DNA of 64,000 nt from JAWLEP01 sp964553045 (GTDB lineage: Bacteria > Fermentibacterota > Fermentibacteria > Fermentibacterales > JCC-6), in the NCBI GenBank assembly GCA_964553045.1, contig CAZKJG010000002.1, forward strand, positions 124,001-188,000, in the 5' to 3' direction. Below are positions 53,812 through 62,637 of the stretch, one piece after another; position 1 is the first letter of the stretch; the number at the start of each line of letters is the position of its first letter. Both the position numbers and the translations under genes were made by a program. The notes below the pieces were generated by a model. The model ran no database searches and was not told the DNA's origin. It saw only the letters and a list, made by a program, of their open reading frames with translations.

Positions 53812-55233
53812 ATGCCCCTGACTTCTCAGAAGACCAAGATCGTCTGCACCATAGGTCCGGCCTGTTCCAGCCCGGATGTAATGGCCGGCATGGTCCGCAG
53901 CGGAATGGGAGCTGCCAGGCTGAACTTCGCCCACGGCGACCGGGAGTCCATGGCCGAGCTGCTGGACCGGCTGGAAGCGGTTTCCCGTGAGGTCGGCAGA
54001 AGGATAACCGTGCTGGCGGATCTGGCGGGCCCGAAGATCCGAGTGGGCGATCTTCGCCAGGGGAGCCTGGACCTGCAACGGGGGGATGGCATCACTCTGA
54101 TGGACGGCCGGCCCCGGGCCCGGGATGAGGTTCCGCTGGCTGTGTCGGGGGTAGCGGGCCGGCTGGAGTCCGGCGACCTGGTGTTCATGAACGACGGTTT
54201 CATTCGCCTCAGTGTAATCGGTGTAGAAGAGGGCCGGGCCAGGTGCCGGGTGGAGAGCGGCGGCCGACTGTTCTCCGGGAAGGGCGTGAACGTCCCGGGA
54301 AGGGACCTGGGTCTGGAGGCGCTCACGGAGTCGGACCGGGACTGGATCGCCTTTGCCGCCGAGCACGCGATCGACGCCCTCAGCGTCTCCTTCGTGAGGT
54401 CAGCCGGGGACGTGGAGAAGGTCAGGGGAATAGCGGCCGGGCTGGATTACCGGCCGTTCCTGGTGGCAAAGATCGAACGGGGGCAGGCCCTGGCCAACCT
54501 GGACGGAATACTGGCCTCCGCCGACGGCCTCATGGTCGCTCGGGGAGACCTGGGCGTGGAGACCGAGATCGAGAGGATAGCCCTGGTCCAGAAGACGCTG
54601 ATCCGGCGGGCAAGGTATGCGGAGAAGCCGGTTATCACGGCCACCCAGATGCTGGAGTCCATGGTCTCCAATCCCCGCCCCACCAGGGCGGAGGCCACGG
54701 ACGTCGCCAACGCGGTGCTGGACGGAACCGACTGCCTGATGCTCTCCGAGGAGACCGCCATGGGGGAATACCCCGTCGAGACGGTTGCCACAATGGCCCG
54801 AATAGCCGGGCTCACCGAGGAGCGCATGGCCCGGGACCCCGGGTTCGCCGATACCATCAGATGGGACCGCGGACCGCGGCGGGACGTCAGGGACCTGGTG
54901 GTGGACAGCGTAAAAACGATTGTGGAAGCCAGCGAGCCGGTGGCGGTCGTCACCCCCACCAGCGGAGGCACCACCCCCCGGAAGATATCCCGGCACCGGC
55001 TCCCTGTATGGGTGGTGGCGGTCACCACCGAAGAGAGAACCTGCAGGGAGCTGGGGCTGTCATGGGGAGTCCATCCCGTCCTGGTCCCGCAGCGCCCCCC
55101 GGGCTGGGAGGAGTTCGCGGCCGACTGGATTCGGCGCCAGGGCATCGACAGCGGACTCGTGATTCTCACCGAGGGCAGCTCTGCCGCCGACGCCGACGCA
55201 CTTAGCAGAACGGAGATCATCCGCCTGGACTAG
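53812..55233 (+). CDS. pyk: Pyruvate kinase
   Basis: A 473-residue pyruvate kinase converting phosphoenolpyruvate and ADP to pyruvate and ATP. Motifs: K-I-V-C-T-I-G-P-A, R-L-N-F-A-H-G (Ser of the usual N-F-S-H-G is Ala here), the catalytic V-A-K-I-E-R and V-A-R-G-D-L-G-V-E, the substrate block K-P-V-I-T-A-T-Q-M-L-E-S-M and E-A-T-D-V-A-N-A-V. The C-terminal allosteric domain is present (S-G-G-T-T-P-R-K). ATG 53812 has GGAGGTTGAG upstream; ATG 53782 adds ten residues. Confidence 0.96.
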   Translation: MPLTSQKTKIVCTIGPACSSPDVMAGMVRSGMGAARLNFAHGDRESMAELLDRLEAVSREVGRRITVLADLAGPKIRVGDLRQGSLDLQRGDGITLMDGRPRARDEVPLAVSGVAGRLESGDLVFMNDGFIRLSVIGVEEGRARCRVESGGRLFSGKGVNVPGRDLGLEALTESDRDWIAFAAEHAIDALSVSFVRSAGDVEKVRGIAAGLDYRPFLVAKIERGQALANLDGILASADGLMVARGDLGVETEIERIALVQKTLIRRARYAEKPVITATQMLESMVSNPRPTRAEATDVANAVLDGTDCLMLSEETAMGEYPVETVATMARIAGLTEERMARDPGFADTIRWDRGPRRDVRDLVVDSVKTIVEASEPVAVVTPTSGGTTPRKISRHRLPVWVVAVTTEERTCRELGLSWGVHPVLVPQRPPGWEEFAADWIRRQGIDSGLVILTEGSSAADADALSRTEIIRLD

Positions 55234-55275
55234 CGTCGGGCCGTTCGGGGTGTTTCTGGCCCGGCGGGGCTTCTA

Positions 55276-55281
55276 TATACT
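55276..55281 (+). promoter_or_regulatory. Possible -10 element before the DOMON gene
   Basis: TATACT lies 39 bases upstream of the DOMON gene start; the best -35 with 17-base spacing is a poor TTTCTG at 55253. A low-confidence promoter. Confidence 0.3.
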
Positions 55282-55320
55282 CGTCAAAGTGAGTAAGGAA
55301 AGCCGGGAGAGGAGATGTCG

Positions 55321-55860
55321 ATGAGAAAGCTCAGTCTTGCCCCCGCCCTGATGCTGATGCTGGTTTCGGTGGCCGCCGGCCATGACAGCGGCGAGACCGC
55401 CCTCAGGATCGAAGAGGGCGGCTGGCGGTCGGTGGAGATAGAGGACGTGAAGGTGGCCTGGCTGGAGATGGAGGAGGCCTACAGGTTCACGGTGACCGCG
55501 CCCTCAACGGGATGGGTCGGCGTGGGATTCGGAGGCGGCCCCGCCATGCAGGACGCCGCCATCGTGATAGGCTACGTGGACGACGAGGGAGAGGTGCGCA
55601 TTCGGGACGACCACGGGACCTCGGCGGTTACCCATGCCCCGGACACCGAACTCGGCGGCTCCGATGACCTCAGCGAGTACCGGATCGACGAGAAGGAAGG
55701 CCGGACCGAGATGTCCTTCGTAGTTCCCCGGGAGCCGGCGGACGACCTCGATCCGGCGCTGGCCCCGGGCATGACGATTCGAGTGATAGTGGCCTACGGA
55801 GAGAGCGACGACTTCACCGGCATGCACAGTGCCGCCCATTCCGCGGAGGTCACGCTCTAG
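55321..55860 (+). CDS. Exported DOMON-domain protein
   Basis: A 179-residue exported protein with a signal peptide (L-A-P-A-L-M-L-M-L-V-S-V-A-A-G) and one DOMON domain: W-V-G-V-G-F-G-G-G with A-A-I-V-I-G-Y-V-D-D and the P-R-E-P-A-D-D strand near the end. DOMON domains bind heme or sugars in extracellular electron transfer or adhesion; no cytochrome b561 partner is close. ATG 55321 is preferred to 55315 because GAGAGGAG then has a proper spacing. Confidence 0.85.
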   Translation: MRKLSLAPALMLMLVSVAAGHDSGETALRIEEGGWRSVEIEDVKVAWLEMEEAYRFTVTAPSTGWVGVGFGGGPAMQDAAIVIGYVDDEGEVRIRDDHGTSAVTHAPDTELGGSDDLSEYRIDEKEGRTEMSFVVPREPADDLDPALAPGMTIRVIVAYGESDDFTGMHSAAHSAEVTL

Positions 55861-56009
55861 ACCGATACGTGCCGGGTTCTTCCGGAGACGGCCGCCGGGT
55901 TCGCCGATCCGGCCAGGCCGGAGCATGAGCATGTAGAAGCAGGCAAACGCGCCTCTTCCCTTGTTCTGCGACGGAAAGTTGCGCGCCAGAAGACGGAAAG
56001 GATGCCAAA

Positions 56010-57173
56010 TTGTCCAAGGAGTTCAGCTGCCCCTCCTGCGGCGCCGACCTGAAGCTGAAGGGGGACGAGGTCCACGTCCGCTGTCCCTACTGCGAGAGCA
56101 CCGTCTTCGTCCCCGAAGAGTACAGGAGCAAGCCCGTCCAGCCATCGCACGAGCAGACCCCGGCGGTTACGCCCGATTACCAGGCGGCACAGCGGGCGGC
56201 CATGGAGCAGGCGGCCAAATCGGCCAAGTTCGGCAGATGGCTGGGATGCCTGCTGCCCCTGGTCATCATCGGTTTCGTCCTCTTCATGAACTACCGGTTC
56301 AATCCGGCGGTGAGGGGCATGTTCGGCGGCGCAGTCGAGGAGGCCGCTTCCAGCGTGGGGCTCGGCGGGAGAGGGGAGGTCCTGAGCTTCGGGGGAGAGG
56401 GCACAGGCGCCGGCCTCTTCGAGGACGCCAGGTTCGTAGCCAGCGACGCCGACGGAAACATATACGTGGCGGAGCACGGCACTGGCCGGGTGCAGGTCTT
56501 CGACGATGAAGGCGAGTTCCGCACCCAGTGGTTCGTCGGCGAGGGTGAGGATGTGTACATGGGGGGCATGGACGCCGCCGCCGACGGCAGGCTGGCCGTG
56601 ACCTACGGCAGCGAGCTGTGGCTGCTGGACGGGGAGACCGGAGAGCCGCTGCGGCAGCTGGAGCATCCGGACGGATGGGGCTTCGATGACGTGTGTGTTG
56701 CCGACGACGGGTCCATAGTCGCCACCTGGTACAAGAACCGCGACGATCTGGTGCGCTTCAGTCCCGGAGGCGGGCTGGACCTGCACATCACGGAAGTGGT
56801 CAGCGGAGTCACAGGGGATTCCGAGCTGGACGCCACGGTGGCGGTGGACGGCCAGGGCGCCATATACGTGCTGGGCACCTTCAACTGCGCCGTAGTCAAG
56901 TACACCAGGGCAGGGGAGTTCCGCAACAGGTTCGGCTCCGAGGGCGACGCCGAGGGCCAGTTCAGCAACCCCGGTGTCGTGGAGGTGGACGGCCAGGGAA
57001 ACCTTCACGTGGCTGACATTTTCGGTGTCAGGGTCTTCGCCCCCGACGGCAGGTACCTGGACACCTGGATCGAGGGCGGCTACGTGTACGACATGGACTT
57101 CCGCGATGGCCGAATGTACACGGTGAACAACGAGGAGAAGATCCGGGTCCTGACGGTGCCGGAGTTCGAGTAG
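56010..57173 (+). CDS. Zinc-ribbon protein with membrane helix and NHL-like repeats
   Basis: A 387-residue protein. Residues 7-32 are a zinc ribbon (C-P-S-C and C-P-Y-C, similar to the one at 13656-15071); one membrane segment at about 75-93 (W-L-G-C-L-L-P-L-V-I-I-G-F-V-L-F); the outer or periplasmic part from 125 on has NHL-type repeats (D-A-D-G-N-I-Y-V-A-E-H-G-T-G-R, D-G-Q-G-N-L-H-V-A-D). So a cytoplasmic zinc ribbon is joined to an exterior propeller. The start is TTG 56010 with AAAGGA upstream. Function unknown. Confidence 0.75.
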   Translation: MSKEFSCPSCGADLKLKGDEVHVRCPYCESTVFVPEEYRSKPVQPSHEQTPAVTPDYQAAQRAAMEQAAKSAKFGRWLGCLLPLVIIGFVLFMNYRFNPAVRGMFGGAVEEAASSVGLGGRGEVLSFGGEGTGAGLFEDARFVASDADGNIYVAEHGTGRVQVFDDEGEFRTQWFVGEGEDVYMGGMDAAADGRLAVTYGSELWLLDGETGEPLRQLEHPDGWGFDDVCVADDGSIVATWYKNRDDLVRFSPGGGLDLHITEVVSGVTGDSELDATVAVDGQGAIYVLGTFNCAVVKYTRAGEFRNRFGSEGDAEGQFSNPGVVEVDGQGNLHVADIFGVRVFAPDGRYLDTWIEGGYVYDMDFRDGRMYTVNNEEKIRVLTVPEFE

Positions 57174-57298
57174 GAAGGTTTTCCTCCGCTGCCGCTGTTT
57201 CGACGGATATGCTCTAATCGCTTCATGGACGACCACATGGGAGCGAACCACATGTTCAACACGCCCGGAACGGACGGGATGACAAGAAGGGAAGATCT

Positions 57299-58090
57299 AT
57301 GAGCAGATGGATCGCCACGCTGTGCGTACTCTCCGCTATTGCGATGCTGGCCTGCGGCTCCGACCCGTCGACCCCGACTGGCACACTGCCCAAGGTGCAG
57401 AACCTCACCGTGGTGGACAGCCTGTGCGGGGGCACGGAGGTCTTTCTCTCATGGAGCCCGGTGGACAGCGTCATCGGCTACAGGATCTACTACGACGAGT
57501 CGGGACTGGGGAACTGGAGTGAGCTGAAGTCGGTGGAGGACACCTTTACCGTTCACTCGGCGGACAGGTCCTACTACTACACGGTGCTGGGCTTCACGGC
57601 CACCAACACGTCCGAGGACTACGCCGACAGGGTCAACACCAGGCCCAACTACTGCGGCTCGTACATTCTGCATGACCAGTACGCCTCCGTGGACAGCGCC
57701 AACGCCATCGTGTTCGCCCAGAACGCCGGGGTGACCGGAAGGGCCGAGGACACCACCTTCGCCCAGAACGCCTACGCCTACGACGGCGGCTGGTCGCAAA
57801 GCGCCATCGGTATCTACACCGGCGACGCCGGTGTCTGGGGCAACGGAGTGAACACTCCAATGCAGCGCAGCAACGGCGGCCTGCTGGCTCCCGGGGCGGG
57901 TTACGACGATGACTCGCTCTACATTATCGACGGCGACTACCTCTACTTCCAGATGCCCGACAGCCACTACGTGAAGGTCTGGGTTGACGGCGTCCTGGAG
58001 GACACCACGGTCACCGACACCACCTACTACGCCAGGATCAACTACCAGTACCAGCCCATCAAGGGCCTCAGGCTCTTCTCCTACATCTAG
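57299..58090 (+). CDS. FN3-like lipoprotein
   Basis: A 263-residue lipoprotein with signal peptide and lipobox A-M-L-A-C-G (Cys19). Residues 30-105 resemble a fibronectin type III domain (V-F-L-S-W-S-P-V-D-S-V-I-G-Y-R-I-Y-Y). The rest has several Tyr/Asp/Gly-rich beta segments of unknown family. AAGGGAAG lies upstream. It is followed by a strong hairpin at 58099-58132. Confidence 0.7.
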   Translation: MSRWIATLCVLSAIAMLACGSDPSTPTGTLPKVQNLTVVDSLCGGTEVFLSWSPVDSVIGYRIYYDESGLGNWSELKSVEDTFTVHSADRSYYYTVLGFTATNTSEDYADRVNTRPNYCGSYILHDQYASVDSANAIVFAQNAGVTGRAEDTTFAQNAYAYDGGWSQSAIGIYTGDAGVWGNGVNTPMQRSNGGLLAPGAGYDDDSLYIIDGDYLYFQMPDSHYVKVWVDGVLEDTTVTDTTYYARINYQYQPIKGLRLFSYI

Positions 58091-58098
58091 CGGCTCTG

Positions 58099-58132
58099 CG
58101 GGATTCCGGGGCGCTGCCGTCCCGGAATCCCG
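58099..58132 (+). terminator. Strong hairpin after the FN3-like lipoprotein gene
   Basis: A perfect 12-bp stem (CGGGATTCCGGG at 58099-58110 with CCCGGAATCCCG at 58121-58132) with a ten-base loop. No clear T-run follows, so termination efficiency is uncertain. Confidence 0.6.
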
Positions 58133-58200
58133 ACCTTCCCACGGGCAGAGGAAATAAATACCAACGCACTACATATTTAAATATCCTTAAGTCGAACATA

Positions 58201-58229
58201 TTGACATGACTTCCTTCGCGGCTTACAAT
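58201..58229 (+). promoter_or_regulatory. Near-consensus sigma70 promoter
   Basis: TTGACA at 58201-58206, a 17-base spacer and TACAAT at 58224-58229; AT-rich sequence (ACATATTTAAATATCCTTAA, UP-element-like) precedes it. It would start a transcript near 58236 that carries the 35-residue peptide gene at 58282. The best promoter match I saw in the window. Confidence 0.75.
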
Positions 58230-58281
58230 TGTGCCGGGGACGGGGCGAGAAACCGTCTGAGGAACCGCGAAGGGAGGAATC

Positions 58282-58389
58282 ATGTATCTGCCGGGAATAG
58301 CGCTCCCACTGGGAATCGCGGTATTGACCTGTCTGCTCCAGAGGCTCTTCAGCCTTCCCGAACCCGACAGAGACCCCGACGGGCTGTAG
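58282..58389 (+). CDS. 35-residue hydrophobic peptide
   Basis: A short frame starting at ATG 58282 behind AGGGAGG with four bases of spacing. The peptide has one hydrophobic stretch (G-I-A-L-P-L-G-I-A-V-L-T-C-L-L) and an acidic C-terminus (P-E-P-D-R-D-P-D-G-L). Together with a consensus promoter 53 bases upstream, it is a good candidate for a small membrane protein. No family recognised. A longer minus-strand gene ends 23 bases downstream. Confidence 0.6.
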   Translation: MYLPGIALPLGIAVLTCLLQRLFSLPEPDRDPDGL

Positions 58390-58411
58390 GGAAGCCCCCC
58401 GCGGCAGCGGC

Positions 58412-59176
58412 CTACCGTATGTAGCCCAGCTCCCGGCTGAGAGCCACTGCTTCCCCGTTGGCCATGAACTCCTCAATACGGCCCTCGTGCTCGGGCCTGG
58501 CCCACTTCCCCACGGCCCTGGAATGCAGCTTCTGTACCGGTTCCGCCCAGTGTCTGCTCCTCTTCAACGAGGTATGGGCCAGCCAGTTCAGGACCTCGCC
58601 CGTCACCGGCTCGTCCAGAAAGTCAAGAAGCCTGCGCATCTCGTACCTGAAGTCGCCGATCAGGTCCTCGTACCGCATCGTGTGGACGAGGGGGCTGTCC
58701 GCCAACGCCAGTCCGGCGGTGACGTCGCCCACCCACCTGTCCACCGATACCCAGTACTGGTCCGGTCTGTGCCTGGGGTGCCTGGAGGTGACCACGTCCC
58801 GGCCGTCGCGCACCACGTGCACCAGCCTGACACCGCCGTCGAACCAGGAGAGGATACGGCCGAAGTGCTTAACGTTCTTGGGCGTCTTCTCGCACCATCT
58901 GACGCAGTCGGGCCCGGGACGGTGCAGCAGCAGCTGGCGGTAGAGACGGTCCAGCCGCGTGGGCCTTCCCTCCTCGTCGTATCTGGTGAAGGCGTAGGTC
59001 TGCTTCTGTATGCCGTGGATGTCGGGGTGGGCGTCCAGTATCGACAGTAGGAGGGTCGTGCCGGATCTGGGACAGGCCCCTATGATTACCGGCCGGCGGG
59101 TGAAAGCCGAACCCTCGACCTTGCGGCCCAGGGCGATTATCAGAGGCTTCAGCAGGCGCTTCAGAGAGTTTTCCAT
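58412..59176 (-). CDS. Sulfotransferase-family protein
   Basis: A 254-residue sulfotransferase-fold protein. The 5' phosphosulfate-binding loop reads C-P-R-S-G-T-T-L-L near residue 35, and the 3' phosphate-binding strand is V-H-V-V-R-D-G-R-D-V-V near residue 122. It would transfer sulfate from PAPS to a sugar or other hydroxyl, most likely decorating a surface polymer built by the neighbouring genes. Lacks a membrane segment. It lies eight bases after the cytidylyltransferase gene on the same strand, last in a six-gene series. Confidence 0.85.
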   Translation of the reverse strand: MENSLKRLLKPLIIALGRKVEGSAFTRRPVIIGACPRSGTTLLLSILDAHPDIHGIQKQTYAFTRYDEEGRPTRLDRLYRQLLLHRPGPDCVRWCEKTPKNVKHFGRILSWFDGGVRLVHVVRDGRDVVTSRHPRHRPDQYWVSVDRWVGDVTAGLALADSPLVHTMRYEDLIGDFRYEMRRLLDFLDEPVTGEVLNWLAHTSLKRSRHWAEPVQKLHSRAVGKWARPEHEGRIEEFMANGEAVALSRELGYIR

Positions 59177-59183
59177 TCGGTGC

Positions 59184-59939
59184 TCAGCCCATCTGGGGCT
59201 CGAAGATGCTCTCGGCCCTTGTCACGTCCTCCTTGGTGTCTATCTCCCACCATCTGAGGTCTTGGGTCTTGAGGGCCGCGAAGCTGTGGCCGGCCTCGAT
59301 TCCGTCGCGGATTATGGCCTCGTAGTAGTAGGAGACCTCGCCGCCTTCGATGTATCCGCTCAGGTCGTCGCGGAAGTAGTCCCGGTAGAAGCCCGCGCTT
59401 ATCCTGTAGAAGTTCACCGTCTTGAACTTCCCGGTGAAGTCGAAGTCGCCGTCCTGGCTGCGTTTCAGATGCATGGCGGTCACCCGGTCACCTTCGTCCA
59501 GCGAGACCACCGTGCCGTCCATGCGGGGGGTGTAGCGGTCGACGACCATTACGTTCTCCTCGGGGTGGGCGAGCATGGCCTCGATCAGGCCGTCCTCGAA
59601 GAAGACGTCCGCCTCGAACAGGCAGAAGCCCCGCTCGAGGTGCTCACGGGCCAGCCAGAGCGAGTAGATGTTGTTGGTGGTGTCGAAGTCCGGGTTCTCC
59701 AGGAACACCAGCTCGGTGGCGCCGGCGTACCTCTGCAGGTGATCGACTATCAGGCCGGACCTGTAGCCCACCACCAGCACGATCTTCCGCATTCCGTTGC
59801 GTATGAGGGACTGCACCAGGTTGGAGATTATGGAGGTTCCCCCCACCTCAACAAGCGGCTTGGGCATGTTGTGGCTGAGCTCCTCCAGCCGGGCGCCCCT
59901 GCCCGCAGCCAGGATCACTGCCGTGTCCGACGACTCCAT
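59184..59939 (-). CDS. Nucleotidyltransferase, LicC-like (phosphocholine cytidylyltransferase type)
   Basis: A 251-residue NTP transferase. The nucleotide-binding loop is I-L-A-A-G-R-G-A-R-L with Lys in M-P-K-P-L; the acceptor side shows T-N-N-I-Y-S-L-W and C-L-F-E-A-D-V-F, close to LicC-type cytidylyltransferases that make CDP-choline or related CDP-alcohols. Its next upstream neighbour encodes a LicD-type transferase, the enzyme that uses CDP-choline, which supports the assignment. The ATG at 59939 is preferred: AGAAGGGA lies four bases before it. Confidence 0.8.
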   Translation of the reverse strand: MESSDTAVILAAGRGARLEELSHNMPKPLVEVGGTSIISNLVQSLIRNGMRKIVLVVGYRSGLIVDHLQRYAGATELVFLENPDFDTTNNIYSLWLAREHLERGFCLFEADVFFEDGLIEAMLAHPEENVMVVDRYTPRMDGTVVSLDEGDRVTAMHLKRSQDGDFDFTGKFKTVNFYRISAGFYRDYFRDDLSGYIEGGEVSYYYEAIIRDGIEAGHSFAALKTQDLRWWEIDTKEDVTRAESIFEPQMG

Positions 59940-59954
59940 ATGTCCCTTCTGCAT

Positions 59955-60560
59955 CTAGTAGAGGATCTTCCTGTCGCAGCTGTCGCTGGTCCGGAAGTTC
60001 CACTGCTTTATCGGCGTGCGCCAGTCCTCGCCGTAGTGGTATTCCAGGTAGCCCTCGAAGTCCTCGGGCACCGAGTACTCCATGCCGTCGAACTTTATTC
60101 GGGTGGACTCCTCGTAGAACCTGCGCGGGGTGGACTTCATCACGGCTTTCTTCACCCCCACGGTCCAGTAGTAGCGGTCGTCCACCAGGCGCTTGACGAA
60201 TATGTCCATCAGCGAGATGTCCTTGACGAAGACCAGGCGGCGCGTCTGTATGCGGATGATGCGCACCTGGCCTTTGCGGAAGGGGCCCACGTCCCTCTTG
60301 TAGCGCCTGACGTAGAACCTGTATCCATTCAGCCAGAACCGCCATCGGTTCCTCAGCAGCTTCTTCTCATAGTCCCCGGTTACGGTGATGTCCACGTCGT
60401 TGTCCCAGGGCAGCAGCCTGTTCTCCCGGACGATGCCCAGCAGAGTGCCGGCCTCCAGGACGTAGCGTATGCCGCAGCGGTCCAGTATCTCGCCGGTGTC
60501 GCGGAGCATCTTCAGGGCCTTGTCCAGTACCGGGCCTTCCAGCCTTCTGTTGCCCGCCAT
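59955..60560 (-). CDS. LicD-family phosphotransferase
   Basis: A 201-residue LicD-type protein. The family signature is G-T-L-L-G-I-V-R followed by P-W-D-N-D-V-D-I (the middle Asp of the usual P-W-D-D-D is Asn here). It would attach phosphocholine or a similar head group from a CDP donor to a surface sugar. It overlaps the upstream glycerophosphotransferase-like gene by one base (TAATG) and lies 15 bases before the LicC-like gene. Confidence 0.85.
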   Translation of the reverse strand: MAGNRRLEGPVLDKALKMLRDTGEILDRCGIRYVLEAGTLLGIVRENRLLPWDNDVDITVTGDYEKKLLRNRWRFWLNGYRFYVRRYKRDVGPFRKGQVRIIRIQTRRLVFVKDISLMDIFVKRLVDDRYYWTVGVKKAVMKSTPRRFYEESTRIKFDGMEYSVPEDFEGYLEYHYGEDWRTPIKQWNFRTSDSCDRKILY

Positions 60561-61606
60561 TACCTCAGGTACCCCTTCCTGAAGATCCCGTGCCAGACCA
60601 CCTGCATCTTCCGGAACAGGTTCAGCGGCTTGCGCCGCGCAGGCAGAATCCCGGGATCCTCCGCTATCTCCGACAGCAGCCCCATCACCCTCTCGCTGCA
60701 CCTGCGGTCGAGGTAGGGATTGACCTGCTCCAGCGCGCTGCGGCTTCCGGCCGAGCCGGGCCCGGCCAGGACCCTGTCCAGCGCCCCCCGGAGCTGCCGC
60801 GGCTCTGCGATGTCGGTTGCCTTTTCTGGCCGGGCCAGGGTCCTGTAGGTGACCACGGGGCCGCCCAGGACCATGAACTCGTACACCACCGAGGAGGTGT
60901 CGGACACCAGAACGTCGGCCAGGTGCAGCAGCGGGGTCACATCATAGGTATCCACCAGCCGCACGTTGTCAATGCCCGCAAGCCTGCGGGCCTGCTCCCC
61001 GATGTCCGTCCCGGCCAGCTCGTGGAGCTTGAGCAGCCACACCTCGTCCTCCCGGACGCAGCCGGGGACCTCCGGGAGCAGGTGGGTGGCCGACTCCATT
61101 CCGGCGCTGACGGTGGGCGCGTAGAGCACCACCCGGCTGGCCTCGGGAACTCCCCAGCGCTTTCGCAGTCCGGCGGCGTCGAAGCCCAGTATGTGGTCCA
61201 CCTTGGGCCACCCCGTCTCCCTCACCAGGAAGTAGCCGTGCTTCCTCTGCAGCCTCTCGAACCGCCGGGTCACCAGTGGACCGGAGGTACAGTATACGTC
61301 GAAGAAGTGGCGTATCCTGTAGTGTGAGGGCTTCTCCACGCCCAGGCCGTGAAACACCTGCACCTTCACGCCGGGCAGGCGGAAGTCCACGAAGTTTCCC
61401 GGGCAGACCACGAAGTCCGGGTCGAATTCCCTGCCCTCGTTCAGGGTGGTGAGCACCGGCGCTTCGGCCCACTCCTCCGGCAGCACCTCCAGCACCTTCG
61501 CGGAGACGTACAGGCCGAAGGGTATCCCGTGCTCCCGGCAGTACCCGGCCAGGGGCTGCACCACCGGGATCGAGTACCGCTTGGCCGCGTAGAACAACAC
61601 CCTCAT
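60560..61606 (-). CDS. CDP-glycerol glycerophosphotransferase-like protein
   Basis: A 348-residue protein of the CDP-glycerol/ribitol phosphotransferase family (GT-B-like): the donor-binding block H-G-L-G-V-E-K-P near residue 92 and S-D-T-S-S-V-V-Y-E-F near residue 240 match. It may add glycerol phosphate or a related unit to a surface polymer. The ATG overlaps the upstream GT9 stop (ATGA), and the end overlaps the licD-type start. Confidence 0.82.
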   Translation of the reverse strand: MRVLFYAAKRYSIPVVQPLAGYCREHGIPFGLYVSAKVLEVLPEEWAEAPVLTTLNEGREFDPDFVVCPGNFVDFRLPGVKVQVFHGLGVEKPSHYRIRHFFDVYCTSGPLVTRRFERLQRKHGYFLVRETGWPKVDHILGFDAAGLRKRWGVPEASRVVLYAPTVSAGMESATHLLPEVPGCVREDEVWLLKLHELAGTDIGEQARRLAGIDNVRLVDTYDVTPLLHLADVLVSDTSSVVYEFMVLGGPVVTYRTLARPEKATDIAEPRQLRGALDRVLAGPGSAGSRSALEQVNPYLDRRCSERVMGLLSEIAEDPGILPARRKPLNLFRKMQVVWHGIFRKGYLR

Positions 61607-62637
61607 GCCTCCAGCACCTCCGAGAGCTTCTCCAGGACCTCCTCCGGCGCTATTCCGAACGTTCGGTCCTCCGGATCCCGGTGCTCCCAGTCGCGCAGGA
61701 AGGCGTGCCTCGGCAGGTGCCAGGCCGTCCACTTCCTGGGGTTGGAGGTGGGACTGAACACCGCCACCGAGGGCGTCTCCATGGCTACTGCCAGGTGGTT
61801 GATTCCCCCGTCGTTGCCGGCGTAGGCCGCCGACCTCCGCAGCATGGCTCCTGCCTGGTTGAAGCTGGTGGGGGGAGCGATGAAGGGCCGGGTCTCCATG
61901 CGCTCCGCTATCAGCTGGCAGAGCCCCTTCTCCCCCGGCCCCCACAGAAGAACCACCGGCCTGTCCAGCCGGCGGGCGACCATATCTCCCAGCCTCGAGA
62001 AGCATTCCGGGCTCCACTGCTTCCGGGCCAGGGGACTTGCCGGGGAGATGGTCACCATCCTGCCGTCGTCCAGCCCCTCCCGGCGGAGCCACCGGTCCAC
62101 GTACTCCTGCGACTCGGGCCTAATGCGGTAGTAGAGGCCGTGGGACACCTCCCGAATGCCCAGCGGGGCCAGCAGGTCGAACTTGGAGCGGGCGTAGTAG
62201 CGCCGGTTGTCGCGGCGGACCTGGTAGTTGTAGACCCAGTTCAACCGCGCAAGCTTCCAGCCCAGGCGGTACGGGGCACCGCTGAAGAGGGTGATCTGCG
62301 CCGAGCCCGGCCCCCGGAGCATGTCCACCACCACGTCGTAGCCCCGGCTGCGAACCAGCCGCACCACGCGCAGCCTCTCCCGGAGGTAGGGAATGGTGTC
62401 CCGCCTGAGCTTCCGCATGAGCAGGAGGTCGTCCAGCCAGGGGTTGTCCTCCAGTATGGTGCGGTAGGGCTCCTGCACAAGGAAGTCTATGCGGGCCTTG
62501 GGGAAGCGGCGGCGCAGCTCGGGCATGTAGCCGGTGTTCAGCAGGACGTCGCCGAAGGGCTTGTACTGGATCAGCAGGATGCTGCCGATGCTCTTCAGCT
62601 CTTCGGGGGGAATGGTCCCGGGCCCACGGCCGCTCAT
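61603..62637 (-). CDS. GT9-family glycosyltransferase (heptosyltransferase-like)
   Basis: A 344-residue GT9 protein. The N-terminal G-S-I-L-L-I-Q-Y-K-P-F-G-D-V-L-L-N block and the C-terminal Y-A-G-N-D-G-G-I-N-H-L-A-V-A-M motif are those of ADP-heptose:LPS heptosyltransferases. It would transfer heptose or another sugar to lipopolysaccharide core. It overlaps neighbours by four bases on each side. Confidence 0.9.
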   Translation of the reverse strand: MSGRGPGTIPPEELKSIGSILLIQYKPFGDVLLNTGYMPELRRRFPKARIDFLVQEPYRTILEDNPWLDDLLLMRKLRRDTIPYLRERLRVVRLVRSRGYDVVVDMLRGPGSAQITLFSGAPYRLGWKLARLNWVYNYQVRRDNRRYYARSKFDLLAPLGIREVSHGLYYRIRPESQEYVDRWLRREGLDDGRMVTISPASPLARKQWSPECFSRLGDMVARRLDRPVVLLWGPGEKGLCQLIAERMETRPFIAPPTSFNQAGAMLRRSAAYAGNDGGINHLAVAMETPSVAVFSPTSNPRKWTAWHLPRHAFLRDWEHRDPEDRTFGIAPEEVLEKLSEVLEA

